Made by a program: the position numbers and the translations under genes. A stretch of 64,000 nt of DNA, taken from Seriola aureovittata (lineage: Eukaryota; Chordata; Actinopteri; Carangiformes; Carangidae). A model generated the notes under the pieces. It was not told the DNA's origin. It did no database searches and saw only the letters and a program-made list of their open reading frames with translations. Shown here piece after piece: positions 37,214 through 44,149 of the stretch (the stretch's first letter is position 1; the number at the start of each line of letters is the position of its first letter). Location: NCBI RefSeq assembly GCF_021018895.1, contig NC_079377.1, positions 682,001 through 746,000 of the forward strand, read 5' to 3'.

Positions 37214-39634
37214 ACAGTTATATTACAATAATATTAATGTGCTGTTTAATGGGCAGCTGGAGTAAGTGACAGAAAGCTATGAAGAAAGGATTATGTTGCA
37301 GGCATGAGTTGGTTGGTGGCTCAAAACAGTATCCAGCACTTTGAACCAACTCTTGTCAAGAAAGCACATAAAGGGGTTTCCAAAGTTATCCAACCATCCA
37401 ACAAGCAGCTTGGAAGGATTAAAGCTCCCTTCACCATCATCTCCTGAACAAGAACCAAATTTAGTTCCAGGAACTCGCTGCCAAAGAGCATGGAGAAAAG
37501 CAAAACAAAACCTGTGACAACAAATACATGTAATGCTTCTTAACTTCCTGCAATGGAGAGGGACTGAGATGAAGTAATTTTGCACTTTAAAAAGAACTTG
37601 TCTATATTTGGCAGAAGCAAACTGGACACCATACAGCTACAGACTATAAGCATCGGGGTTCACTGTATGGACAATGAGATTAAAAGAGCCTTCCCTTCAT
37701 ACACAGCCAGCATATCAACTAGAACTAATCATGAACAAAGGCCTGTTTTATCCTCACCTCAAAGTGCTGCTGCAAAATACAAGATAAACACAAATTAAGC
37801 TCTTGAGTTCCAAAGTGAATAATATTAGCCATTGAAACTCAGCCATATTGGAACTAATGAGAAGTGGTTTTAAATAATCTGAAATGTCATGCAAATCCCC
37901 AGACAGAAAAATCACTTAGCCAGATGTCGTATGTTCTCAGGTTTTACACGGAGCTGAGTGTTGTCTTTTATCATGAGAGATGCCGGTTGTTTATCATGAC
38001 AGCCTCCCGCAAGTTAATGGAGTTTCATTTGAGCATGATCAGCAGAGTGACGCTGCATTAATGTTGCTCAGCAAAAATCACAATCACTCAAAGCAACTGC
38101 ATCAACAGTTTGAACTCTGGAAGCTGTGACCTAAGATTATCGTGCTCGGTTTTCCTGTTATACTTTAATAAAGGTATTTCAGCAAGAAACACACTGATGA
38201 TGGGTGAAGGACAGACAGAATTACAGAGGCAGGAAAAAACCACAAAGAAACTGATGGAAAAAAAGCACCTCATCCGCAACTATTTGACTTGGTTTTAAAA
38301 ACACAGTCAGAGGTTCAGCTTTCAACAACACAAGCAGGCATTTTAGCTTCAGGAGTGACACAAAGTCTGGTATTTAGCTCCCTTCCCTGCAGGACATCAT
38401 CAGGTCTCTATGGCAGACCATCACTTTCATTACATAACGCTGGAGTGTTGCCAAGATTCATCCTAGTACCTCTTGTGAGGCAAGAACTTCAAACCAACCA
38501 GACAGTTTATTTTTTGGTTAATTAAAACCCTATTCAAGAAAGAAATATGAAGCAATACAAATCAGTATAACAATTGAAACAAAGCATAGGTACAACTGAA
38601 CCACTTGGCAGCATTTTTTTAATTCATATCTTCTAGGAATGGCACACATAGCTCACTATCGCCCTCAGCAGAGGGTTATGGCGTGAAATGATGGAGAAGC
38701 ATAAATGTTATATATGCTTAAAAATCAATGCTTCTCCGTGTAATGAGTCTATGCCGAATTGTACAGTGGAAGTGCTTGTAAAAGATTTTACATCATGATT
38801 CGGAATTACTAAATGTTTGTGCTCTGAAACAAGTGAGCAACAATAAAATTAGAGAAATTCCAAAGGAGTTCGGCTGACTGTCCTTACAGCACCGCATGTC
38901 CTCAAGACAGGAGAAAGTGATATCAGGGGAAACTTCTCATCTAAAGACACATGCTCCTTACAGAAAGGCCGGACATTAATGCCAGGGATGTGAGATGCAG
39001 ATGAGTGTTCGGTGCTGACCGGGGTCTGGGCGGCTGACGAACACTGCGTTACCTGAGGACATGGTGCAGACTTTTTTGCTGCATTGAGTCACAACTCCTG
39101 TGGGACGGGCCATGTGACCCAACTATGCACCGATTTAGGGGAACGATCTCAGCTGTATGTACCGCAGCTTACAATGACAAAGCCGACACACCGTCAGCGA
39201 TCATCTGGAACAAGCGGGCCGAACTAACAGAGTGGTGATATGACGGCGTTGGTGTGAGGAGCGTGGTTCTGAGCAGGCCGGTAGGCGAGGTCCTGTGCAC
39301 TGCGGCTGTCCTTTCAAAGCTGCTTCATGGCTTGCACAGCCTCCCTGCACTGCAGCAGAGGTGTCGGAGAGACGGGTTTAGATTCAATCATATCGTAATG
39401 AAACAACAGCTTGTGTGCCTTTACTTTAACCGCTAACCTCACAAATCCCCCCACAGTGACCGTGAACGCGTCCCACGGACAGCCACACCAAAGCACGATC
39501 TGCGCACTGCAATTGCATTAATTCAGAAATCACAGATAATCGTCGCTATAAACTACGAAGCCGCAGTTTAGAGGTCACGGACTGATTGTACCTGTTATTA
39601 TCTTCTCTGCCGCCGTTTGTTTCTCAGTCATCAT
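6666..39634 (-). CDS. hspa12a: HSPA12A-like HSP70-superfamily protein, N-terminal seven exons (partial gene)
   Basis: HSPA12 proteins are distant HSP70 relatives with an atypical ATPase domain. Seven minus-strand exons give about 276 residues in perfect phase: 43+77+128+187+105+117+172 nt. The product has a short variable N-terminus and the conserved GITPLSPSH segment. It then has the nucleotide-binding phosphate-1 motif [13 protein letters not shown], followed by [39 protein letters not shown] and [19 protein letters not shown]. These match HSPA12A better than HSPA12[23 protein letters not shown] and NNDVRW are A-like. Vertebrate family members are ~675 residues, so more than half of the protein is off the left edge. 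Introns are 13.1 kb (from exon 1a), 1.0, 4.6, 1.2, 0.3 and 11.9 kb. No stop or frameshift breaks the exons. Two alternative first exons are described separately. Confidence 0.92.
7225..8960. repeat. Probable dispersed teleost repeat fragments
   Basis: The segments at 7225-7560 ('taatctgtaatttttaaac', 'aacttttgattggtcacctg') and 8520-8960 ('gcgtgggatcatgggag', 'ctctaataacttatgaacc') resemble non-coding repeats I recall from many fish loci. They may be two ends of one element, with ~950 bp of less familiar sequence between. No transposase coding sequence is seen and I did not find clean terminal repeats. Confidence 0.4.
9663..9697. repeat. (TA)n microsatellite
   Basis: About 35 bp of alternating TA with one interruption (cag). 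Confidence 0.95.
9810..9876 (+). pseudogene. tRNA-Pro-like relic
   Basis: Starts GGCTCGTTGGTCTAGGGGTA, which matches the 5' half of vertebrate tRNA-Pro including box A. It ends with a good T-arm (GGGTTCAAATCCC) and the acceptor complement GAGCC. The anticodon region is altered: the stem-loop reads gtcagttagcatgcgag instead of a proline anticodon arm. A functional tRNA is therefore unlikely. It could be a tRNA pseudogene or the head of a tRNA-derived SINE. Confidence 0.75.
10780..10890. repeat. GTGTACTA/TAGTACAC-rich short repeat
   Basis: Contains several short self-complementary stretches (agtgcactacatg, gtgtactatgtacac, agtgtactacatgagt). It resembles short palindromic repeat ends seen in fish. 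Boundaries are not clear. Confidence 0.3.
10976..11033 (+). pseudogene. Second tRNA-Pro-like relic, internally deleted
   Basis: Starts GGCTCATTGGTCTACGGGTA and runs through ATTCTCGCTTAGG, which is the anticodon arm of tRNA-Pro with anticodon AGG. It then jumps to the end of the T-arm (AAATCCCGGACAAGCC). About 15 bases covering the anticodon 3' strand, variable loop and T-stem are missing. It cannot fold as a tRNA. It lies 1.1 kb from the first relic in the same orientation. Confidence 0.75.
11578..11870 (+). pseudogene. ERV protease remnant
   Basis: The C-terminal part of a retroviral aspartic protease region, including a [16 protein letters not shown] segment and, after a frame break near 11768, a LGRD-type motif. 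The catalytic Asp triad is not visible; it would lie upstream of the recognisable part. Confidence 0.5.
12241..13110 (+). pseudogene. ERV reverse transcriptase, broken
   Basis: RT finger motifs ([21 protein letters not shown]) are followed by a palm block ([12 protein letters not shown]) and, near 12971-12984, the catalytic box. That box reads QYVDG where an active retroviral RT needs YVDD, so the second catalytic Asp is gone. At least two frame shifts and an in-frame stop interrupt the domain. Described only as a defective relic. Confidence 0.8.
13576..14290 (+). pseudogene. ERV connection/RNase H remnant
   Basis: RNase H begins with LFVDGSC near 13847 and continues with a stop near 13998 and later fragments, including [10 protein letters not shown] near 14200. 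The first catalytic Asp is present, but the frame is interrupted. Confidence 0.7.
14320..15350 (+). pseudogene. ERV integrase remnant
   Basis: The zinc-binding CxxC part (HECEVCK) lies at 14544-14565. The catalytic core follows with [12 protein letters not shown] near 14690 and SSDNGPHFV near 14800, and it stops in frame after VYHPQ near 14899. The C-terminal SH3-like segment ([17 protein letters not shown]) is near 15250-15305. Frames change between these blocks. Confidence 0.8.
16514..16527 (+). promoter_or_regulatory. Polypurine tract of the ERV
   Basis: AAAGGGGGGAAATG immediately precedes TGTTGTAGTTAATG, the expected layout of a plus-strand priming site before a 3' LTR that starts with TG. 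Confidence 0.6.
16528..17100 (+). repeat. Candidate 3' LTR of the ERV
   Basis: Starts TGTTGTAG directly after the purine tract and contains an AATAAA-like signal near 16688 (ggaaataaagtaaaaa). No matching copy is found 5' of the pol relic, so the 3' boundary cannot be set by comparison. The end near 17100 is a guess. Confidence 0.45.
17276..17318. repeat. (GA)n microsatellite
   Basis: AG/GA repeat of ~43 bp with one AAAC interruption. Confidence 0.95.
18727..18843 (-). CDS. hspa12a: hspa12a exon 6
   Basis: 117 nt, 39 codons, phase 0 at both ends. The acceptor is ctctacag and the donor aag|gtaggc. Encodes [14 protein letters not shown], then [17 protein letters not shown] and [13 protein letters not shown]-type sequence is the conserved strand before the substrate-facing part of the HSP70 ATPase lobe. 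Confidence 0.95.
19151..19255 (-). CDS. hspa12a: hspa12a exon 5
   Basis: 105 nt, 35 codons, phase 0 at both ends. The acceptor is tgccatcag and the donor aag|gtaaca. Encodes [20 protein letters not shown] and [15 protein letters not shown], aligned with the vertebrate HSPA12A segment. The intron to exon 6 is only 307 bp. Confidence 0.95.
19440..19832. mobile_element. hAT-like non-autonomous element fragment
   Basis: Ends with a GATCGGCGGCCGATC palindrome followed by 'agggcatccctaat', the kind of terminus (TAGGGATGC on the other strand) found on fish hAT elements. The middle is locally CpG-rich (cggccgac, gtcgcgaac), unlike the flanks. The left end is not recognised. Confidence 0.45.
20483..20669 (-). 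CDS. hspa12a: hspa12a exon 4
   Basis: 187 nt. The acceptor is cctcctcctag and the donor gca|gtaagg. The first base completes the Arg codon split from exon 3 (AG|G). Encodes [40 protein letters not shown] and a tail ending [12 protein letters not shown]. This is the most conserved block in the window. Confidence 0.96.
21829..21910 (+). repeat. Fish short repeat (acatttacatt...gcttttat...aagtgac type)
   Basis: The string 'catttacattgactcatctg' and then 'cagatgcttttatctaaag' resembles a very common teleost dispersed repeat end (catttagcagacgcttttatccaaagcgac). Confidence 0.5.
23388..23728 (-). mobile_element. hAT-like non-autonomous element fragment
   Basis: Right end on the other strand reads CTAGAACTGCACGATATGC; the left side carries 'atcgaaatcgcaatatgg'. 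Both resemble termini of fish hAT elements whose ends read AGGGCTGCACGATAT. No coding sequence is seen. No target duplication was identified. Confidence 0.45.
25266..25393 (-). CDS. hspa12a: hspa12a exon 3 (phosphate-1 loop)
   Basis: 128 nt using the upstream acceptor, 125 nt using the downstream one. The acceptor is a tandem NAGNAG (tctgcagcag), so one Gln may be in or out. The donor is AG|gtgagg, splitting an Arg codon. Encodes (Q)[11 protein letters not shown], then [19 protein letters not shown] and [21 protein letters not shown] is the ATP phosphate-binding motif of the HSPA12 group. Confidence 0.95.
25540..25563. repeat. (CT)n microsatellite
   Basis: CT repeat followed by a short ACAC run. 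It lies 150 bp upstream of the exon 3 acceptor in minus-strand orientation, where it reads as GA. Confidence 0.9.
25996..26022. repeat. (CT)n microsatellite
   Basis: About 27 bp of CT repeat, with more CT-rich sequence just before it. Confidence 0.9.
26040..26165 (+). mobile_element. 3' tail of an L2-type LINE or SINE
   Basis: Ends 'aaagtgccttgagattggcg', 'ctatacaaataaaaattgac' and then a short TTGAC tandem repeat. This is the conserved 3' end shared by fish L2-group LINEs and the SINEs they mobilise. It lies in intron 2 of hspa12a, antisense to the gene. Confidence 0.75.
26366..26442 (-). CDS. hspa12a: hspa12a exon 2
   Basis: 77 nt. The acceptor is tctctacag and the donor cag|gtgact. It starts with two bases (AT) that complete a codon begun by a G at the end of exon 1, giving Asp. 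Encodes [13 protein letters not shown] then [12 protein letters not shown]. The internal ATG (AMAN) could serve as a start if a non-coding first exon were used. Confidence 0.93.
26510..27460. repeat. Probable dispersed repeat (LINE/SINE 3' UTR-like)
   Basis: A short (AAT)n run at 26516-26534 is followed by a polyA-poor region. From about 27050 come phrases such as 'gggagccagtgcaaggagg' and 'gaggctgttgcagtagttg', typical of fish LINE 3' regions. The match is by memory only and the boundaries are loose. Confidence 0.35.
27461..28349. other. hspa12a: Intron 1 sequence, nothing recognised
   Basis: Only chance ORFs, with no splice-bounded blocks. Confidence 0.5.
28350..28497. mobile_element. hAT-like terminal fragment
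   Basis: Ends 'aaaccgatcagtgcatctct' after a TGATCACAGCTGATCA near-palindrome, similar to hAT termini starting TAGAGATGC. Short, with no partner end found. Confidence 0.35.
28889..29530 (-). mobile_element. hAT element (642 bp) with perfect 8-bp target duplication and BED finger
   Basis: Terminal inverted repeats start TAGGGCTGTCCCAAACGATT on the left and, reverse-complemented on the right, TAGGGCTGGGACGATTATCC. The flanks carry an identical 8-bp duplication ATACATAT (28881-28888 and 29531-29538), the size hAT transposases make. Subterminal sequence is rich in CGATTA-type motifs. On the minus strand, 29372-29022 encodes a 116-residue ORF with a BED zinc finger ([25 protein letters not shown]). 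This is the N-terminus of an autonomous hAT transposase of the ZBED type; the catalytic part is missing. Confidence 0.88.
29022..29372 (-). pseudogene. hAT transposase N-terminus (BED zinc finger), truncated
   Basis: 116 codons without a stop. The second half has the pattern W-E-Y-F, then C-x2-C (VVCRLCK), then H-x4-H (MHEHIKRKH), the BED finger that binds element termini. The upstream part ([15 protein letters not shown]) is unassigned. There is no RNase H-like core and no dimerisation domain, so it cannot transpose itself. Confidence 0.75.
29539..33147. other. hspa12a: Intron 1 sequence, microsatellites only
   Basis: Contains a (GA)n at ~30466-30490 and a (CA)n at ~30584-30624. I see no exon or transposon here. 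Confidence 0.5.
30584..30624. repeat. (CA)n microsatellite
   Basis: AC repeats with AA interruptions, next to a (GA)n run 100 bp upstream. Confidence 0.95.
33148..33850 (+). mobile_element. PIF/Harbinger element remnant
   Basis: Starts GGGCCCATATTAACAAAG, like fish Harbinger ends (GGGCCxGTATTCACAAAG). Further in, near 33615-33790, fragments in changing frames resemble the Harbinger transposase core: IGA-GGTH, then [13 protein letters not shown], then a CPGSTH-like piece. The family normally reads AxDGTHI and N(x)Q. The right terminus is not found, and the frame is heavily broken. Confidence 0.6.
34020..34310. other. C-rich stretch, no gene
   Basis: 34039-34085 is a C/T-rich run (ccccccctccccc-like). 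The 147- and 87-codon ORFs across it are low-complexity artefacts. Confidence 0.5.
35221..35310. mobile_element. Poly(T) plus hAT-like terminus
   Basis: About 26 T residues, then 'attgtgcagccctag', the complement of a hAT-type end (CTAGGGCTGCACAAT). Only one end is present. Confidence 0.4.
35618..35658. repeat. (CA)n microsatellite
   Basis: AC repeat with a CCC interruption. Confidence 0.95.
36258..37170 (-). mobile_element. Tc1/mariner remnant
   Basis: The left side starts 'catcagtattcagaccctt' and the right side has '...gtgtctgaatactg' and 'aataaatttgcag', the near-terminal sequences of a common fish Tc1 family. On the minus strand, 37051-36584 holds the DDE core segment: [31 protein letters not shown]. 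This is the WSDE motif carrying the second acidic residue. The element is ~0.9 kb instead of ~1.6 kb, so a large internal part is deleted. Stops and frame shifts disable it. Confidence 0.85.
37186..37213. repeat. (TA)n microsatellite
   Basis: Pure TA repeat at the right edge of the Tc1 remnant. Tc1 elements insert at TA. Confidence 0.95.
37220..39000. other. hspa12a: Intron 1 sequence, nothing recognised
   Basis: Ordinary AT-rich sequence with chance ORFs only. Confidence 0.5.
39053..39062 (-). CDS. hspa12a: hspa12a alternative first coding exon 1b (short)
   Basis: The minus strand reads cacc-ATG TCC TCA G|gtaacg. This is a start with A at -3, three codons (MSS) and a canonical donor that leaves one base. 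That phase matches exon 2 (AT...), giving MSSD-AMANP. The upstream ATG (atgcagcaa) is in another frame. The call rests on start, donor and phase only, because three codons carry no homology. It competes with exon 1a, 0.5 kb upstream. Confidence 0.5.
39592..39634 (-). CDS. hspa12a: hspa12a alternative first coding exon 1a
   Basis: The minus strand has ATG-ATG, G at -3, then codons for [14 protein letters not shown] and a split G before gtacaa. The exon ends one base into a codon, exactly as needed by exon 2. Stops occur upstream in the same frame before any other ATG, which supports this start. It lies in a CpG-richer block, as expected for the main promoter. Its charged N-terminus resembles the short variable leader of HSPA12A proteins. 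Confidence 0.6.
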
Positions 39635-39893
39635 GTCCCGCAGTTTCACCTCCTCCCGAGCCTTCTCTCCGATACAGCTACACCAAGCAATTTTCCTGCT
39701 TTACCGGGGTCTCCGGGCCAAAGAGGAAAAACATCAACAAAAACACCTTCCAGCCGCTGAGTCGGTCACTCCGTCAACTTCACTTCGCTCTGCCGCTTTC
39801 TGCTTCACGGAACAGCGTTAAAAAGCACATGAACATTTGGGGGCCGGAGGTTTTAGAAGTGGGGGGTCAGTGAGTCAACGAGGAGTAGGCTAG

Positions 39894-40097
39894 ATGTTGG
39901 ACCCCAGACTGCGGCTGCTGCTGCTGCTGTTGCTGCTGCGGCGGTTGCTCTGCCCGCCCCTCCCATCACGGCCGTCCTGGCTGGGAGTCCTGCTGCTGCC
40001 CAGTCTGCAGCTCTGCGCGGGACATCTGTGGCTGCTGGGCCCTCCACATAAACATGAAGCCACACCTCTGTGTGAGAGGACGAACTCAAGACAATAA
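39894..40097 (+). CDS. Unassigned plus-strand ORF with Leu-rich N-terminus
   Basis: 67 codons starting MLDPRLRLLLLLLLLRRLLC, then a second hydrophobic stretch (WLGVLLLPSLQLC), ending in a charged tail. It looks like a signal peptide or membrane anchor. However, it is partly a (CTG)n run, which produces poly-Leu by chance. A possible donor near the end (CCTCT|gtgtga) would join in frame to the exon-like block at 41178. It lies head-to-head with hspa12a, ~260 bp from exon 1a. I do not recognise the protein. It may be coding exon 1 of a neighbouring gene, or noise. Confidence 0.3.
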   Translation: MLDPRLRLLLLLLLLRRLLCPPLPSRPSWLGVLLLPSLQLCAGHLWLLGPPHKHEATPLCERTNSRQ

Positions 40098-40099
40098 CC

Positions 40100-41177
40100 T
40101 TAACCCATGTCAATAAAGTCATATGCAGGACAGGGTGTTGAAATATTATATTTCACATTTTTGGGAAAGATGACATGTAAATTAGGGATCCTGCAGGAAC
40201 CCTCTAGTCCAGTCTTTGAACATGGGTTTCCACTGGGTTTCCCAAGTGAGATATATGCTGGGTCATTTTTATTCACATTTACAGTATACCTTTCTGTTAA
40301 TCGTCTGTTTAAACGTTTTATTTACTATTATATTTTATTATTTATTATTTGTCAGTAACTGTATATGTAATTCCTATGTTGGCTGGGTGGGTTAAATTTT
40401 GGTCAACCAATCAAACAGAAAATTACTTTCTCTTAATTAATAGAAAATCTATTTGGGAATATGCACCACTAAAGCACAATATCACCAGATATGATAACAG
40501 TCTTACTTTAATACCCAGTCCTGTGGCCCTGTGTTGAGGAGGGTGGCTCTTGGTCACTGGAGAACCAGATGAAATACATCAATTTATGACACATCTCTAA
40601 AAGAATCTATGCTGAATGGCTCTAATTCAAATCCCAGCTGCACCATAGCAACATGTAGTTGCTGAAATATGTAGCTGCCCCTTAACAAGAAAGTGAACAC
40701 ACAATTGTAAGTGCATGTTGACAATTCGAGCAATCTTACTGAAAACACACTGAAAATGAATGTGCCTGTGGCAGCCTCAGTTTTAGTAGTGACTCAGCAA
40801 CAAATCCCACCTCACAGCAGCCTGTGTGGGACAAACAGAAGAAACAGCCAATAACCTCTAAAGACTCACATGGGGACAAAGATGTGTCTGTACTTCCTCT
40901 TTGCAAAATGAACAGAAATCCACCTTGAAACCAAATTTAAATATGTAAGTATCTCGTAAGTAACTAACTAAAATTGTAACAAATTCCAGTAAAAATTTTG
41001 TGGAAATTTAGATCACGGGGCAAGGAACTAGTGATAGTTTTTTGTTGTGGATCTGGATCAGATTTAAAGACAGATCAGAGGATTTTTCTACCTTTCTACC
41101 TTGCTCTCTAAAAATAACATAGTTTGATATGTTTATAATAACTCTTTTTATTCTGTCTGCTTTTGTTTTTTTGCCAG
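40100..41177. other. No gene recognised
   Basis: AT-rich sequence. If the two flanking blocks belong to one gene, this is its first intron. Confidence 0.4.
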
Positions 41178-41267
41178 GAGTAATCCTGGACGAGGATCCA
41201 GTTTCCTGTCAGGGCCCCAGTCTCTGAAGTTCAGCCATGAGCCCGTCATGTTCCAGAACACAGTCAG
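41178..41267 (+). CDS. Unassigned exon-like block
   Basis: A strong polypyrimidine tract and acceptor (tctgcttttgtttttttgccag) precede 90 nt that are open in one frame only. They end at a canonical donor (GTCAG|gtgagg). The open frame needs a 2-base-in start and encodes SNPGRGSSFLSGPQ, then SLKFSHEPVMFQNTV. Phase is symmetric, so the exon could be skipped without a frame shift. I do not recognise the family. No further plus-strand exon with matching phase was found downstream, where the DNA is mostly transposons. Confidence 0.4.
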
Positions 41268-42194
41268 GTGAGGTTTGGGTCAGGCAGGAACTAAGATACT
41301 TTGTAGTTTTATAGTGTGTATTGACATCAGTCTTATCGTGTTTGTCATTGTAGGTGTGAACTATTGTAATGAGCTAGGTTGTTGCGTTAGGCTAAGTAGC
41401 CATAGTCTCAGCCCTTGCTTCAGCTGTAAAGTTAGCTAAGTTAGCTTAGCCAGACTATGTTTCGCTGCTGTCCTGTGTGTCACTTAGTGAACATGACCAC
41501 AGCGTGTTGGGTGAGCCTGCGGTGTAGAAAAGCTAATTTTGGTGAAATAACTCAATGTTATGGTTTTCCAGTCTTTAGCACTTTTATTAAAGGGAATTGA
41601 AAGTGGCTCTTCTGGAGGTTTTAGTTACTAAAGAGGTTTTCAACATACCAGCATCTCCTGGCTGGGGGTATGGCCATTGGGTCCTCAGGTGAGGGGCACG
41701 CTCTTATTCCTGGTTTAAAAAGTAGCAGATTGAAAGTGTGGCAGAGCAAGAGTGAGAGAGAAACTGGAGGCAGAGGCAGAGACAGATATGTTAAAGCTGC
41801 AGTCAGGTTTGGTTCCTATTTCTACTGCAGTGTTTGATGTGAGGGAAAGTGTTTCCTTGGTCGTTGTTTTCCACGAGTCTGAGGTTTAGTCCTACATTGG
41901 TGTGTTTGAACGTATTGCTAACGCATTTTGTGCCTGTACTACTCCCCCAAGCTCATGTTCAGTCTCAGTTTCTTTGCCCTTGTTGTCCTATTGATGGTGT
42001 GGATTTCATCATGGGAAATGACCACACAGGTGATGTACCCTGCTCCTGAGGCAGTTGATGTTCCCATTGCTTGAGTTGAATGTGATGACCTTGCACAACG
42101 TCATCCTGATGTGTTCACTGTTAATGTGCTGACTAGAGCTCAGAGCTGTAAGAAAAGTCAGGGTATTGATTTGTCTGACTCTTCAGTATAGTCT
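41268..42194. other. No gene recognised
   Basis: Chance ORFs only. Confidence 0.5.
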
Positions 42195-42470
42195 GTACAA
42201 AATAGAGACAGAATTTAGGTCTGAAAAGTCAATGACCAGCAGGGGGCAACTCCACTGGTTGCAAAAAGAAGTCAGTTTGTACAGAAGTCTATGGGAAAAT
42301 GACCCTACTTCTCACTTGATTTATTACCTCAGTAAACATTTTCCTAATGAGTTATTGGTCTCAGCTAGTTTCAAATGTTCATTTTGTAAATTAGAGTAAA
42401 TTAGACGATAAAGCAGGTTCTGCATTAGGGCGTGGTGACCATGTGATTGACAGACACGCACAGCGACCTG
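42195..42470 (+). repeat. Dispersed fish repeat (gcagggggcaactccactgg type)
   Basis: The sequences 'agggggcaactccactggtt', 'cttctcacttgatttattac' and 'gggcgtggtgaccatgtgat' in this order match a very common non-coding repeat I recall from percomorph genomes. No termini or coding sequence are defined here. Confidence 0.6.
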
Positions 42471-43548
42471 CCTCTCAATGAGGATACAGCGTCAGAGCTT
42501 TGACCTTACTTTGTGTTTTCAGTTCATCAAACATTTTTTGGTAAATACATTTTGTTTGAAGCCTGTTTTTCGCCAGTGAAAATTAGCATCCAAATAAATA
42601 TTACAGTCACAGTAAAGTACAGATGCACCTACAGCACCTAACCAAGCTAGCTAGCTAGTCCTGGCGATAGCTGATAACTTTTGCATTTGCTATGAGACCT
42701 GGCCCTGCTGGGCTCATTTACAGGTACCAGGACTGATTTACTGTTCTGTAGACTGGAAGATTAAACATCCAGAATAAGGTCAAAGTAGTGACACTACAGC
42801 TGACTGCAACTCTTTTTTTTAAAGTACATGGAAAATGTTATTTTGAAACGAACCACAGTTGTTGATGCTGTTCTTCGGTGTGTCTGCTGTTCAGTCTGAA
42901 GACCTTATGTTTCAAGATAATTCATACATGTCAGAATCTCTATTTAGAAATTCAAATTATTTCACACAAAAGTTACAAGTGTGTTCTTATGTACAATATA
43001 CAATGGAGAGTTTGTTCATTTAGTTTTCACAACAGTCCTCAACTACAGCAGACATTCCTGCGCCTATCTTGACAGCTTTATGTATGTGATTAACTGTGAT
43101 CCACCATGTTTCAACTCAGGGGTTTGTCTTTTACTGTTATTTTAAAAGGTGAGAGCTGAATGAAGTCATGTATGGAGCAGCATAGACTGTCATTCATCTG
43201 GTTATGGAAAGGGGAAACTGCATGGACAACATCCTAAAATCTCAAATGGTCTGTGATGATGATGATGATGCCAGAAAGCCACTTCCAGTTCAGCTTCCTC
43301 TAATGAAATGACGGACTAACTCTTCTAAAGTTTGTGTATTACTCTCTGTCTTTAGTATTGTAACGGACTGGGTGACATGTTAACGTAACTGTTCTGTTAT
43401 AGGGTCACTGTGTTAAGGATGTTAAGTGCAGTTAAGGTAGAAATGGCCCATAATTGCAGATACTGAGTTTTACAGGTTGTCAGTGAATGTGTGTTATGCT
43501 TAGAGGCTGTGAAGCCTGTCAGTTATCTCAACAACCTATGACAGTGAT
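42471..43548. other. No gene recognised
   Basis: Chance ORFs and a short GATGAT run near 43255. Confidence 0.5.
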
Positions 43549-43788
43549 TGATGTGAGACAATGTACCTGTGTGGGGACTGGTTGTTGTTTTGCCTGTTAG
43601 TTGGGAAGCGCGAGCTAGTCTACGGCAGGAGTTGTTGAAGTTGTGAATAGCGCTGAGAGCGGTCAGAGCAGTTAAGGTTTGTTGTTTTGGCGTTGGCTAC
43701 GGCCCACAGTAGCCCATGTTAAGTGAACGACTAAAGTACCGGCGAAACAAGCTCAAGACCCGTAGCTTCATTATTGAAGGACGCTACA
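43549..43788 (+). repeat. 5' LTR of the gypsy element
   Basis: Shares with the downstream copy 'gcctgttagttgggaagc', 'gcagttaaggtttgttgttt', 'gtgttaagtgaacga'-type stretches and 'cccgtagcttcattattga'. Confidence 0.85.
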
Positions 43789-44149
43789 TTTGGTGTCAGA
43801 AGTGAAGAGAAATGTTGCCTACGGAGCTTCCTACACTGCTCGCTAACTTCCATCGACGGCTAGCAACTACTGTTACTGTTCCTGCGACCCCGACATCTTC
43901 CACTGGCCAGGCAGATGGCGGCAGACTAAGCCCTGCGAGAGATGCAACAGGCTGGACTCATAGAACCCTCCACCAGCTCCACGGCCTCACCAGTTGTCAT
44001 GGTCCCCAAAAAAGGTGAAGGACGATTGGAGGTTCTGTGTGGATTTCAGACCCCTCAACAAAGTGACCAAAAAGGATCCCTACCCCCTCCTGCACATTGA
44101 TAGGCACTGAACACAGTGGCGGGGTCTTCCTGGTTCTCCTCTCTGGACC

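Larger units (their letters stand above)
39000..40050. promoter_or_regulatory. hspa12a: CpG-rich promoter zone of hspa12a
   Basis: CG dinucleotides are clearly denser here than in the AT-rich flanks (for example around 39170-39300, 39460-39560 and 39600-39800). Both candidate hspa12a first exons lie inside, and a plus-strand Leu-rich ORF starts at 39894. No TATA box is evident at a fixed spacing. This could be a bidirectional promoter, but that is inference. Confidence 0.5.

Noticed and set aside
39586..39873. Plus-strand ORFs (95 and 62 codons) over the hspa12a promoter
   Set aside because: They lie antisense to exon 1a, and the CpG-rich composition makes long open frames likely. No splice or motif evidence.
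39853..40122. 89-codon minus-strand ORF with poly-Ala
   Set aside because: The poly-Ala is the complement of the CTG repeat read in another frame.
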